DNA of 22,873 nucleotides from Hydrogenimonas sp. (GTDB taxonomy: Bacteria; Campylobacterota; Campylobacteria; Campylobacterales; Hydrogenimonadaceae): the NCBI RefSeq assembly GCF_029933015.1, contig NZ_JAOZOZ010000013.1:1-22873 (forward strand), given 5' to 3'. Below are positions 8,208 through 14,452 of the stretch, one piece after another. The notes beneath the pieces were generated by a model. That model was not told the origin of the DNA and made no database searches. It saw only the letters and a program-made list of their open reading frames with translations. Numbering within the stretch: the first letter of the stretch is position 1; every line of letters starts with the position of its first letter. The position numbers were made by a program, and so were the translations under genes.

Positions 8208-8216
8208 AGTATATCA
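8208..8216 (-). promoter_or_regulatory. Extended -10 promoter for the CoA-binding protein/ilvA operon
   Basis: In the 57-nt gap after the archaemetzincin gene the minus strand reads TGATATACT (8216-8208), that is TG-N-TATACT, a good extended -10 element. Such elements can work without a strong -35, and I see none at the proper distance. Transcription would begin near 8201, leaving a leader of roughly 28 nt. Confidence 0.5.
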
Positions 8217-8230
8217 AAAGCGGGCTGAAA

Positions 8231-8782
8231 CTACGGGCATGAAGCCAGGGCGGCTTCCACTTTGCGGCGGCACTTCTCGCAAAAACGATACCCTTTGATG
8301 TCGGTCTGAGCCAGCGTGTTGGAAAAGTGCATGACGCAGTGGGGATCGGGGCAGTGCTCCAGCCCCAGCGTGTGGCCGATCTCGTGGACCGCTTCGGTAA
8401 GCAGCCGCCTGAAGAAAAGAGCGTCGTCCGCAGGCGCCCCGTAGAAACGATTGTCGAGCCTCGTCGTCGAGACGACGGCGCAGCGGTAGGGAGCGGAGGC
8501 GAGCCCGAAGACGAAATTGAGCCCGCCTTCGTAGATATCGGCATCGGTGATCCCCAGCACGATCTCCCTGGAAGAGGCTTTTCGCGTACAGAGGGCTTCA
8601 AGAAGAGAGAGGGCTCGAAACTGGCCTCTGAGAGGATCGTAACCCTCCGCGGGCAGAGGCAGCGGCGCGTCCCAGACCGCCTCGATTCCGAAAATCTCCT
8701 CAAGCCTCTCCTTCAGGGGGCCTTTCCATGGCCTCTCCTCTTCGAAAAAGGGGACGAGCCGTATATAGCACCCTGATGTCAC
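8231..8782 (-). CDS. amzA: Archaemetzincin-type zinc metalloprotease
   Basis: This is a metzincin-clan zinc peptidase of the archaemetzincin family (183 aa). The active site is HEIGHTLGLEH at residues 133-143: zinc ligands H133, H137, H143 and catalytic E134. It continues as C144-x4-C149-x-M151 and ends with C168-x2-C171, fitting the family signature, in which four cysteines form a second, structural zinc site and M151 is the Met-turn. The C-terminal spacing (16 residues between M151 and C168) is close to the usual 17. The start appears to be GTG at 8782, one base after the feoB stop, with only a weak GGGG upstream, so coupling to feoB is likely. Physiological substrates of this family are not known. 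I regard the family as mainly archaeal with scattered bacterial members, so transfer is possible. Confidence 0.9.
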   Translation of the reverse strand: MTSGCYIRLVPFFEEERPWKGPLKERLEEIFGIEAVWDAPLPLPAEGYDPLRGQFRALSLLEALCTRKASSREIVLGITDADIYEGGLNFVFGLASAPYRCAVVSTTRLDNRFYGAPADDALFFRRLLTEAVHEIGHTLGLEHCPDPHCVMHFSNTLAQTDIKGYRFCEKCRRKVEAALASCP

Positions 8783-8783
8783 G

Positions 8784-10883
8784 TCAATACCCCATCATAT
8801 CCAGGAGTCTGTAGATTCCAAAAGCCATCAGCCACGCCAGGACGTTGGGATAGACCAGATAGAATCCCCGCCAGGCCCACTGGGGCACCTCCGCCCAGAA
8901 GGTACTCATGGCGGCGATACAGGGCGAGTAGATCATGATGATGACGATCATCGCGATCGCCGCCTTGAACGTCACGTTGTCCCTGAGCCGCTGGATCAGC
9001 GTGTTGCTCCGCTCGTCGGCGTCTCCCACGGCGTAGAGTGTCGCCAGCGTCGAGACGACCACCTCCTTGGCCGCCAGTCCCGCCACGACGGCGACCGACA
9101 TGCGCCAGTCGAAACCGATCGGCGAAAAGAAAGGCTCGATCGTCTTGCCGATGCGTCCCAGATAGCTGTTTTCCAGCGCTTTGGCCGCCATCTCGTTCTC
9201 CAGGGCCGCTTTCGCCTCTTCGCTCTGCACCGCTTCGATCTTCCGGGTATAACTCTCTTCGATCGTTCCGCTGTGGGGATAGCTGCTGAGAAACCAGATG
9301 ATCATCGAGGCGCCCGCGATGAAGGTACCGGCTTTTTTGATGAAGAGTTTCGTCTTGATCCAGAGCTCCATGCCCAGCGCTTTCATCGACGGAAAGCGGT
9401 AGGGCGGCATCTCCATGACGAAGGGTTCGGGCTCTCCCTTGAAGAGGACGGTGCGCAGAATCTTCGCGACGATCAGCCCCAGAATCGCGCCGCTGATGTA
9501 GATGATGAAGAGAATGTTCCCGGCATGGGCCGTCGGGAAGAAGGCGCCGATGAGCAGTACGTAGACCGGCAGTCTCGCCGAACAGCTCATGAATCCCAGT
9601 ACCAGCATCGTGATGATCCGGTCGGTCGGGTTCTTGAGAGTCCTGGCCGCCATGTAGGCCGGCACCGTACACCCAAAACCGCTCACCAGCGGAATGAACG
9701 CCTTGCCCTGCAGACCGAACTTCTTCATGAAGCCGTCGAGCAGAAAGGCGGTACGGGCCATGTAGCCGGTCTGCTCCAGCAGGTTGATCCCCAGAAAGAG
9801 GATCAGGATGTTGGGCAGGAACATGATGATGGAACCCACCGCCGGGATCACCCCGTCGGCCAGTACAGACTGTACGGCCCCATCGGGCAGCGTCGCCTTG
9901 ACGACGTTGGAGATCTCGGTGAAGGCGGCGTCGATCATATCCATCGGAATCGACCCCACCTCGAAGGTGAGCTGAAAGAGCAGCCACATGAAAAAGAGAA
10001 AGATCGGCAGGCCGAAAACGGGGTGGATCAGAAGCCTGTCGAGACGGTCGGTCAGGCTCACCTTCACCTCCGGCTTCTTCACCGCCTCCATCACCAGCGC
10101 CTTGGAGAGGGCGTAGCGCTCGTCGCTGAGGATGTCGCTGGTACTCTCCTCGTCGTATTCGAGCTCCAGCTCCCGGTAGATCTTTCCCAGAAGTTCGTGC
10201 AGTTCGATGAAGATGGGCAGATCGTGGATGATCTTGTAGATATCCTCGTCCCGGTCCAGAAGCCGGATGGCGATGAAACGGGCGTATTCGGGATCCTTGA
10301 AATGGGGCGATTTGTGCAGGACCTTGACGATTTTGTCGATCTGCTCCTCGATCCGCTGGTCGTAGTAGAGTTTGTTTTTGGGCTTGTCGCTCTCGTGGGT
10401 GGCGACGATCTGGTCGATGATCTCGTCGACCCCGCGATGCTCTTTGGCCGACGTCAGAATCACGGGAATCCCCAGCAGCTCCTCGAGCTTGCCTTTGTCG
10501 ATACTGCCTCCCTGCTTCTCCACTTCGTCGATCATGTTGACGACGAGGATCATCTTTTTCTGCATATCCATCAACTGCATCGTGAAGATGAGATTGCGGG
10601 CCAGGGTGTTGGCGTCGACGACGTTGACGATCAGGTCGTAATCCTCTTCGTAGAGGTACTTTTTGGCCACATGCTCTTCCGGCGTGTAGGCGTTGAGCGA
10701 ATAGATCCCCGGCAGATCGATGATCTCGATTTCGTAGTCGCCCCGCTCGATGAAGACCTCTTTCTTCTCCACCGTCACGCCGGAGAAGTTTCCGACATGA
10801 AGGCGCGCGCCCGTCACGGAGTTGATGATGGAGGATTTTCCGACGTTGGGCTGTCCGGCCAGCGCCACCCTGATCTTTTTCAC
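8784..10883 (-). CDS. feoB: Ferrous iron transport protein B
   Basis: FeoB is the inner-membrane Fe(II) importer. The N-terminal G domain starts at once with the P-loop GQPNVGKS (residues 10-17 of the corrected protein), followed by the switch region (FSGVTVEKKE), DLPGIYSL (G3) and the G4-like NMIDE. The membrane half carries the paired Gate/FeoB_C regions, including SGFGCTVPAYMAARTL and FMSCSARLPVYVLL. I choose GTG 10883 as the start (699 aa, first residues (f)MKKIRVALAG), because homologues begin just before the P-loop. GGAG lies a proper distance upstream and the GTG overlaps the feoA stop as GTGA. The longer reading back to 10970 lies mostly in feoA. It is co-transcribed with feoA and probably the archaemetzincin gene. 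Confidence 0.96.
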   Translation of the reverse strand: MKKIRVALAGQPNVGKSSIINSVTGARLHVGNFSGVTVEKKEVFIERGDYEIEIIDLPGIYSLNAYTPEEHVAKKYLYEEDYDLIVNVVDANTLARNLIFTMQLMDMQKKMILVVNMIDEVEKQGGSIDKGKLEELLGIPVILTSAKEHRGVDEIIDQIVATHESDKPKNKLYYDQRIEEQIDKIVKVLHKSPHFKDPEYARFIAIRLLDRDEDIYKIIHDLPIFIELHELLGKIYRELELEYDEESTSDILSDERYALSKALVMEAVKKPEVKVSLTDRLDRLLIHPVFGLPIFLFFMWLLFQLTFEVGSIPMDMIDAAFTEISNVVKATLPDGAVQSVLADGVIPAVGSIIMFLPNILILFLGINLLEQTGYMARTAFLLDGFMKKFGLQGKAFIPLVSGFGCTVPAYMAARTLKNPTDRIITMLVLGFMSCSARLPVYVLLIGAFFPTAHAGNILFIIYISGAILGLIVAKILRTVLFKGEPEPFVMEMPPYRFPSMKALGMELWIKTKLFIKKAGTFIAGASMIIWFLSSYPHSGTIEESYTRKIEAVQSEEAKAALENEMAAKALENSYLGRIGKTIEPFFSPIGFDWRMSVAVVAGLAAKEVVVSTLATLYAVGDADERSNTLIQRLRDNVTFKAAIAMIVIIMIYSPCIAAMSTFWAEVPQWAWRGFYLVYPNVLAWLMAFGIYRLLDMMGY

Positions 10884-11119
10884 GCGGCGCACTCCTTCGG
10901 TTCGATGAAGATCGATTCCGCTTCCTCGTCTCTGAGGGCGATCTTCGTACCGTCGCTCTCGATCTCCCATGTCTGCTTGGCCAGGGTATGGTCGAGAATC
11001 CTGACCCTACTTCCTTTGGCGAGCCCCAGAGAAAAGAGTCTGCCTTTGATCGGCTCTTTCGCCCGGATACGCACGATGACCCCTTCGCATCCAATCTTGC
11101 ATGCCGTGATCGGCTTCAT
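10880..11119 (-). CDS. feoA: Ferrous iron transport protein A
   Basis: A 79-residue SH3-like cytoplasmic partner of FeoB. The family pattern is clear: an N-terminal basic strand, IKGRLFSLGLAKGSRVRIL in the middle (the typical R-L-x-x-L-G-L-x-x-G-x-x-V/I segment), then a strand with KIALRDEEAESIFI. FeoA is thought to regulate or assemble the FeoB transporter. AGGGGAGAG sits just before the ATG, a strong ribosome-binding site. It is the first gene of the operon, 36 nt downstream of a near-consensus promoter and adjacent to a Fur-like palindrome, so iron-repressed expression is expected. Confidence 0.93.
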   Translation of the reverse strand: MKPITACKIGCEGVIVRIRAKEPIKGRLFSLGLAKGSRVRILDHTLAKQTWEIESDGTKIALRDEEAESIFIEPKECAA

Positions 11120-11154
11120 TCTCTCCCCTTTCAGTGTGACAGTAATTTTTGCAA

Positions 11155-11183
11155 ATTATAGGGCAAAACCGCTTCAAAGTCAA
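11155..11183 (-). promoter_or_regulatory. feoAB promoter (near-consensus sigma-70 type)
   Basis: On the minus strand TTGACT (11183-11178) and TATAAT (11160-11155) are separated by exactly 17 bases. This is the best housekeeping promoter in the window. It points into feoA, giving a short leader of roughly 30 nt. Confidence 0.75.
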
Positions 11184-11188
11184 TCGTC

Positions 11189-11205
11189 TTGATAATCATT
11201 TTCAA
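11189..11205. promoter_or_regulatory. Putative Fur box
   Basis: TTGATAATCATTTTCAA is a near-perfect 17-bp palindrome and closely resembles the Fur consensus core GATAATGATAATCATTATC. It lies five bases upstream of the feo -35 element, where a bound repressor could block RNA polymerase. It is also about 35 bp upstream of the -35 candidate for the divergent rhodanese gene. Fur control of feo is well established in other bacteria; here it is inferred from the site alone. Confidence 0.6.
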
Positions 11206-11240
11206 TCTTTCCTTATCTATTACGCACAGATTCATAATAA

Positions 11241-11268
11241 TTCACAATCGATACACGCCGATTATGCT
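11241..11268 (+). promoter_or_regulatory. Candidate promoter of the rhodanese gene
   Basis: TTCACA (11241-11246) and TATGCT (11263-11268) are 16 bases apart on the plus strand; TAAAAT at 11268-11273 is an alternative -10. A purine-rich leader with AAGGAG leads to the ATG at 11315. The matches are moderate only. Confidence 0.4.
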
Positions 11269-11314
11269 AAAATTTCCCGATCATCCAAAGAAAGTAAGAG
11301 AAAGAAGGAGAGTA

Positions 11315-11830
11315 ATGAAAAAAGTGCTGCTGATCGTGATGCTCGGCCTGCTGGGACTGCTTCATGCGGAAGATGTCGTCTATCTCGACGACATCTCCGC
11401 CAAAGAAGCGGCGGAAATGGTGAAAAAAGAGGGGGCGATCATCATCGATGTACGCGATCCCGTGGAGTTTCTCTACACGGGGCATGTGCCCGGAGCCGTC
11501 AACGTTCCGGTCTTTTTCGTGCGCATCGACCTCCCGCCGCTCGACACTCGCCTCAAAATCGCCGCGCTGGAGCGTAAAAAAGAGAAGGCGATCCACGTGA
11601 AAAAGAGTTACCGCCCCATGATGGACGAAAACAAAAACTTCCTGGAAGATGTGAAGAAACTGACCAAAGGCGATCTGGAAAAACCGCTCATCGTCATCTG
11701 CCACAGCGGCAACCGGTCGGTTTTCGCCGCCAACAGACTGGCCAAAAACGGTTTCGAAAACGTCTACAACCTCGAAGGCGGCCTCGTTTTCGGATGGATT
11801 CCGGCGGGACTCCCTGCGGGCGGACAATAA
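11315..11830 (+). CDS. Exported rhodanese-like protein
   Basis: This single-domain rhodanese (171 aa) would move sulfane sulfur, or bind a thiol or anion, in the periplasm. Residues 1-18 form a Sec-type signal peptide (MKKVLLIVML then a Leu/Gly core ending LHA). The rhodanese fold follows: IIIDVRDPVEFLYTGHVPGAVNVP (43-66 region) and the active-site loop CHSGNRS with C129. The stretch between GHVPGA and the catalytic cysteine is about 60 residues, somewhat long, and contains a Lys-rich segment (about 80-100). I choose ATG 11315 because AAGGAG lies just before it and it yields the signal peptide; the upstream in-frame start adds 42 residues that do not look coding. The DUF2780-like gene follows after 24 nt, probably in the same transcript. 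Confidence 0.88.
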   Translation: MKKVLLIVMLGLLGLLHAEDVVYLDDISAKEAAEMVKKEGAIIIDVRDPVEFLYTGHVPGAVNVPVFFVRIDLPPLDTRLKIAALERKKEKAIHVKKSYRPMMDENKNFLEDVKKLTKGDLEKPLIVICHSGNRSVFAANRLAKNGFENVYNLEGGLVFGWIPAGLPAGGQ

Positions 11831-11854
11831 AATCAACAAAAAAAGGAGAGAGAT

Positions 11855-12340
11855 ATGAGAAAAAAAGCGGTACTCACGGTCCTGATAGGCATGGGACTTT
11901 CACTTCAGGCGGGCATGTTCGACGATGCCATGAAACAGGTCGGCGGCTATACACAAAGCGCCCAACAGACGACGGAGACGAAACAGGAAAGCAGTGGACT
12001 CCTCTCCTCTTTGACCAGCAGCCTCGGCATCACCGACAAACAGGCGGCGGGCGGCACGGCGGCCCTGCTGCAGGCGGCTTCCCAGAGCATGCCCAAAGAG
12101 AACTACACGAGCCTTCTCAAAAGCGTCCCGGGATTCGAATCGATCGCAGGCAGCGGACTGGCCGGCAGCGCCATGAACATGCTCGGCGGCGGCGACATGG
12201 TGGGCCAGGCCTTCAAAGCCCTCGGCATGGACAACACGATGGTCGGAAAATTCGCCCCCATCATCCTCGAATACGCCAAACAGTACGCCTCACCGGAGAA
12301 TATCGCACTGCTGAAACAGGCGTGGAGTGCCTTTCTATAA
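11855..12340 (+). CDS. Exported DUF2780-like protein
   Basis: A 161-residue small exported protein. Residues 1-19 look like a signal peptide (MRKKAVLTVLIGMGLSLQA). A Gln/Thr/Ser-rich linker spans about 20-46. A helical, Gly/Ala/Met-rich domain follows, with LTSSLGITDKQAAGGTAALL, SVPGFESI and repeated GGG/SAMNML segments. That pattern fits the DUF2780 family as I remember it: an N-terminal helix-turn resembling LGV-x2-Q-A-x-GG, then a V-P-G-L/F motif. The function is unknown. AAGGAG precedes the ATG. It probably forms a two-gene transcript with the rhodanese gene upstream, and a palindrome-rich region starts nine bases after its stop. Confidence 0.8.
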   Translation: MRKKAVLTVLIGMGLSLQAGMFDDAMKQVGGYTQSAQQTTETKQESSGLLSSLTSSLGITDKQAAGGTAALLQAASQSMPKENYTSLLKSVPGFESIAGSGLAGSAMNMLGGGDMVGQAFKALGMDNTMVGKFAPIILEYAKQYASPENIALLKQAWSAFL

Positions 12341-12348
12341 ATCTGACG

Positions 12349-12445
12349 CGTTAAACGGGCAAAGCCCGATTAACGGCGGGGACTGACCGTCCCCTGCACC
12401 CCCCTGAAGCTACAAAGGCTTTGCCTTTGAGACGGCCTTTGGCCG
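12349..12445. repeat. Cluster of four tandem palindromes (three with 3-nt loops)
   Basis: The 184-nt gap after the DUF2780-like gene holds four hairpins in a row. (A) 12349-12375: stem CGTTAA-a-CGGGC, loop AAA, one A/A mismatch. (B) 12378-12394: GGGGAC, five-base loop, GTCCCC. (C) 12413-12429: perfect CAAAGGC, loop TTT, GCCTTTG. (D) 12433-12445: CGGCC, loop TTT, GGCCG. None is followed by a U-run on the plus strand, so they are not classical intrinsic terminators, although (A) may still stop or protect the upstream mRNA. The density suggests a dispersed palindromic repeat element. Confidence 0.65.
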
Positions 12446-12472
12446 GATACGCAACTTTCTATCGACCCATTC

Positions 12473-12501
12473 AAAACAAAAAGCGAGCGAAGCGCAGCTT
12501 T
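12473..12501 (-). terminator. Intrinsic terminator after trmA
   Basis: On the minus strand, 24 nt past the trmA stop, AAAGC (12501-12497) pairs with GCTTT (12484-12480). An inner GCG/CGC stem encloses a CTT loop. The hairpin is followed by TTTTTGTTTT (ending at 12473). It would end the motA-motB-fliP-trmA transcript. Confidence 0.65.
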
Positions 12502-12510
12502 CCCCACTTT

Positions 12511-12538
12511 TTCATTCTTCATTCTTAATTCTTCATTT
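12511..12538. repeat. Heptamer tandem array 1 (four units) spanning the trmA stop codon
   Basis: On the plus strand there are four head-to-tail 7-nt units: TTCATTC, TTCATTC, TTAATTC, TTCATTT. Read in the sense of trmA the unit is GAATGAA/GAATTAA. The trmA stop TAA (12527-12525) and its last residues Met-Lys-Asn lie inside the array. Period, tandem order and single-base variants are read directly from the sequence. Confidence 0.85.
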
Positions 12539-13643
12539 TCACCAAAATGACTCCCGCTTCCATATGCGGCGTATAGGCGAACTGGTCGAAAAGCGCCGCG
12601 TCCATCACCCTGTGGGTTTTGCTCAGGGTCTCCAGGTCCCTGGTGAGGGTTTCGGGATTGCAGGAGATGTAGAGGATCGTGTCGAATTTTGAAATCAGGC
12701 GGCGCGTGCCTTCGTCGAGGCCGGCCCGGGGCGGGTCGACGAGGACCGTGCCGATATCGTAGCTCGAGAGATCGACGTTTTTCAGGCGGGTAAAGGCTCT
12801 TTTGCCCTCCAGCGCTTCGGTGAACTCCTCGCTGCTCATCCGTACGAAGGTGATATTGTCGATGCCGTTGAGTTCGCAGTTTTCCAGCGCCGCTTTGATG
12901 GAGCGTTTGGAGATCTCGGTGGCGATCGTCTTTTCAAAAAGCGTCGAAAGCGGAATCGTGAAGTTGCCCGCACCGGCGTAGAGTTCGCAGAAATCCCCCC
13001 GGCCGTAGCGGTGGGCCTGGGTCATCGCCCAGGCGATCATTCCCCGGTTGACGAACGGGTTGGGCTGGGTGAAACTCTGTTCGTAGTGACGGTAATGCCA
13101 GGTGCGGCCGGCGACCTCCAGCGCCTCGGTGACGTACTCTCTCTCCAGAACCACTTTCTGCTTTCTGCTTCGGCCGATGATCCACAGACCCAGCGCCTCC
13201 TGCAGAGCCCGCGCCCTCTCTTCCCACGCTTCGTCCAGTTTCCGGTGGTAGAGCATCGTCACCAGCACCTCGTCGGTCGTCGCCGAGAGAAACTCGATAC
13301 CGAAGAGTCTGCGGGAGAGTTCATCGTCAGCGTCGATCCGCTCCATCAGCTTCCACATTCTCTTCGCGATCGGTTCGGCCACCATCGGGCACTCTTCCAG
13401 CGTCACGAAGCGCTTCTTGTCCAGATGGCGCATCGCGTAGTGACAACCCGCCTCGTCATGAAAGATCTTGTACTCCGCCCGGGCGCGGTAATGGGCGTCG
13501 GGCGAAGGAAACGGCGTGATCGCCCCCCGATAGAAAGGCTCCAGCATCCCGCTCAGCCGCCCCATCTTTTCGGCCAGCTGCGCCGGATAACTCTTCCCGT
13601 AAAGCGAACAACTCCCACACTCTCCAAAATGCTTACATTTCAA
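12525..13643 (-). CDS. trmA: TrmA-type class I SAM (uracil-C5)-methyltransferase
   Basis: This RNA m5U methyltransferase (372 aa) is probably for tRNA U54, given the close match of YISCNPETLTRDL to TrmA and the FTQPNPFVN segment. The SAM site is CELYAGAGNFTIPL and the second motif is VLVDPPRAGLD; the nucleophilic cysteine is in SCNPETL. Unusually for TrmA, C3, C9, C12 and C85 form C-x5-C-x2-C-x72-C, like the [4Fe-4S] ligands of RlmD/RumA; no TRAM domain is present. The start must be TTG 13643, because an in-frame TAG lies two codons upstream and the cysteines need this start. GGGGG and TAGGA lie just before it. It follows fliP by 51 nt. RlmD/RlmC-type specificity is the alternative. Confidence 0.85.
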   Translation of the reverse strand: MKCKHFGECGSCSLYGKSYPAQLAEKMGRLSGMLEPFYRGAITPFPSPDAHYRARAEYKIFHDEAGCHYAMRHLDKKRFVTLEECPMVAEPIAKRMWKLMERIDADDELSRRLFGIEFLSATTDEVLVTMLYHRKLDEAWEERARALQEALGLWIIGRSRKQKVVLEREYVTEALEVAGRTWHYRHYEQSFTQPNPFVNRGMIAWAMTQAHRYGRGDFCELYAGAGNFTIPLSTLFEKTIATEISKRSIKAALENCELNGIDNITFVRMSSEEFTEALEGKRAFTRLKNVDLSSYDIGTVLVDPPRAGLDEGTRRLISKFDTILYISCNPETLTRDLETLSKTHRVMDAALFDQFAYTPHMEAGVILVKMKN

Positions 13644-13652
13644 ATCCTACCC

Positions 13653-13682
13653 CCAATAACCAATAACTAATGACCAATGACC
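13653..13682. repeat. Heptamer tandem array 2 (four units) between fliP and trmA
   Basis: The plus strand reads CCAATAA, CCAATAA, CTAATGA, CCAATGA, then CC: four 7-nt units with single-base variants (sense strand of the operon: TCATTGG/TCATTAG/TTATTGG). It fills most of the 51-nt gap between the fliP stop and the trmA start. Its end runs into the G-run that serves as the trmA ribosome-binding region. Confidence 0.85.
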
Positions 13683-13695
13683 GGCGCTTCGCGCC
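13683..13695. repeat. Perfect palindrome GGCGC-TTC-GCGCC at the fliP stop
   Basis: A perfect 5-bp GC stem with a 3-nt loop abuts heptamer array 2 and shares its last base with the fliP stop codon (13697-13695). There is no U-run. The 3-nt loop recalls the palindromes at 12349-12445. Confidence 0.6.
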
Positions 13696-14438
13696 TACTT
13701 GAAACTCTCTACAAGATTCCCCACCAGCAGATGCCACCCGTCCACCAGCACGAAGATGAGGATCTTGAACGGAAGCGATATCATGACCGGCGGCAGCATC
13801 ATCATACCCATACTCATCAAAACGGAGCTGACGACCATATCGATGACCAGAAACGGCAGGAAGATCAGAAAACCGATCTCGAAGGCGGTCTTGAGCTCGC
13901 TGATCATGAAGGCGGGAAGCAGGATCGGCAGCGTCACTTCCTCCTCCGTCTTGGGATTGGGAAGTTTTCTGATGCGGTAGAAGAGGGCCAGATCGGACTC
14001 CCTGGTATTGCGCAGCATGAACTGTTTGAAAGGCTTCACCGCCTCGTCGAAGGCCACTTCGTAGCCGATCTTCTTGTCCATGTAGGGTTTGATGCCGTTG
14101 GTGTAGGCCTCTTTGCCCATCGGCTCCATGATAAAAAGCGTCAGTACGAGCGCCAGCGAAACCAGAAGCTGTGTCGGCGGCGTCTGCTGGGTCCCCAGAG
14201 CCTGACGCAGAAAGGCGAAGACGACGATGAGCCGCAAAAAGCTGGTCATCACCAGCACCAGCGAAGGCGCCAGCACCAGAAGCGTCAAAACGATGACGAT
14301 GTTGAGGGTGTTCACCAGATCTTTCGGCTCGGTCGGAGCGCTCACCGAGAGGTTGACGGTGGGGATGTCGACAGCCCCGAAGAGCGGAAGCAGAAGAAAC
14401 GGCAAAGCGACTATGAAGAGTTTGGGTATCGGTCTCAT
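13695..14438 (-). CDS. fliP: Flagellar type III export gate protein FliP
   Basis: FliP is an integral membrane component of the flagellar type III secretion export gate (with FliQ and FliR). The protein is 247 residues, normal for the family. Residues 1-22 resemble the cleavable signal peptide typical of FliP. Hydrophobic segments follow at about 43-70 and 90-110, then a periplasmic domain (about 112-185), and a paired C-terminal hydrophobic region (about 187-240). Signature stretches are SFLRLIVVFAFLRQALGTQQTPP and GFLIFLPFLVIDMVVSSVLMSMGMMMLPP. It starts 14 nt after the motB stop with a weak ribosome-binding site, suggesting coupling to motB. No other export-gate genes are in the window. 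Confidence 0.97.
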   Translation of the reverse strand: MRPIPKLFIVALPFLLLPLFGAVDIPTVNLSVSAPTEPKDLVNTLNIVIVLTLLVLAPSLVLVMTSFLRLIVVFAFLRQALGTQQTPPTQLLVSLALVLTLFIMEPMGKEAYTNGIKPYMDKKIGYEVAFDEAVKPFKQFMLRNTRESDLALFYRIRKLPNPKTEEEVTLPILLPAFMISELKTAFEIGFLIFLPFLVIDMVVSSVLMSMGMMMLPPVMISLPFKILIFVLVDGWHLLVGNLVESFK

Positions 14439-14452
14439 GCGGGTATTTTAGC

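Noticed and set aside
10884..10970. N-terminal extension of FeoB by 29 residues
   Set aside because: The extension lies almost entirely within feoA in another frame, is unrelated to FeoB N-termini, and the GTG at 10883 has a proper ribosome-binding site and GTGA overlap.
8779..11094. A very long open frame on the minus strand (about 770 codons) over feoA and feoB
   Set aside because: Its product is low-complexity, rich in Arg, Gly and Gln with no domain motifs. It is a shadow of feoB in GC-rich DNA; the FeoB frame carries all expected motifs.
11189..11314. N-terminal extension of the rhodanese by 42 residues
   Set aside because: It runs through the Fur box and promoter candidates, and would bury the signal peptide that begins at ATG 11315 after AAGGAG.
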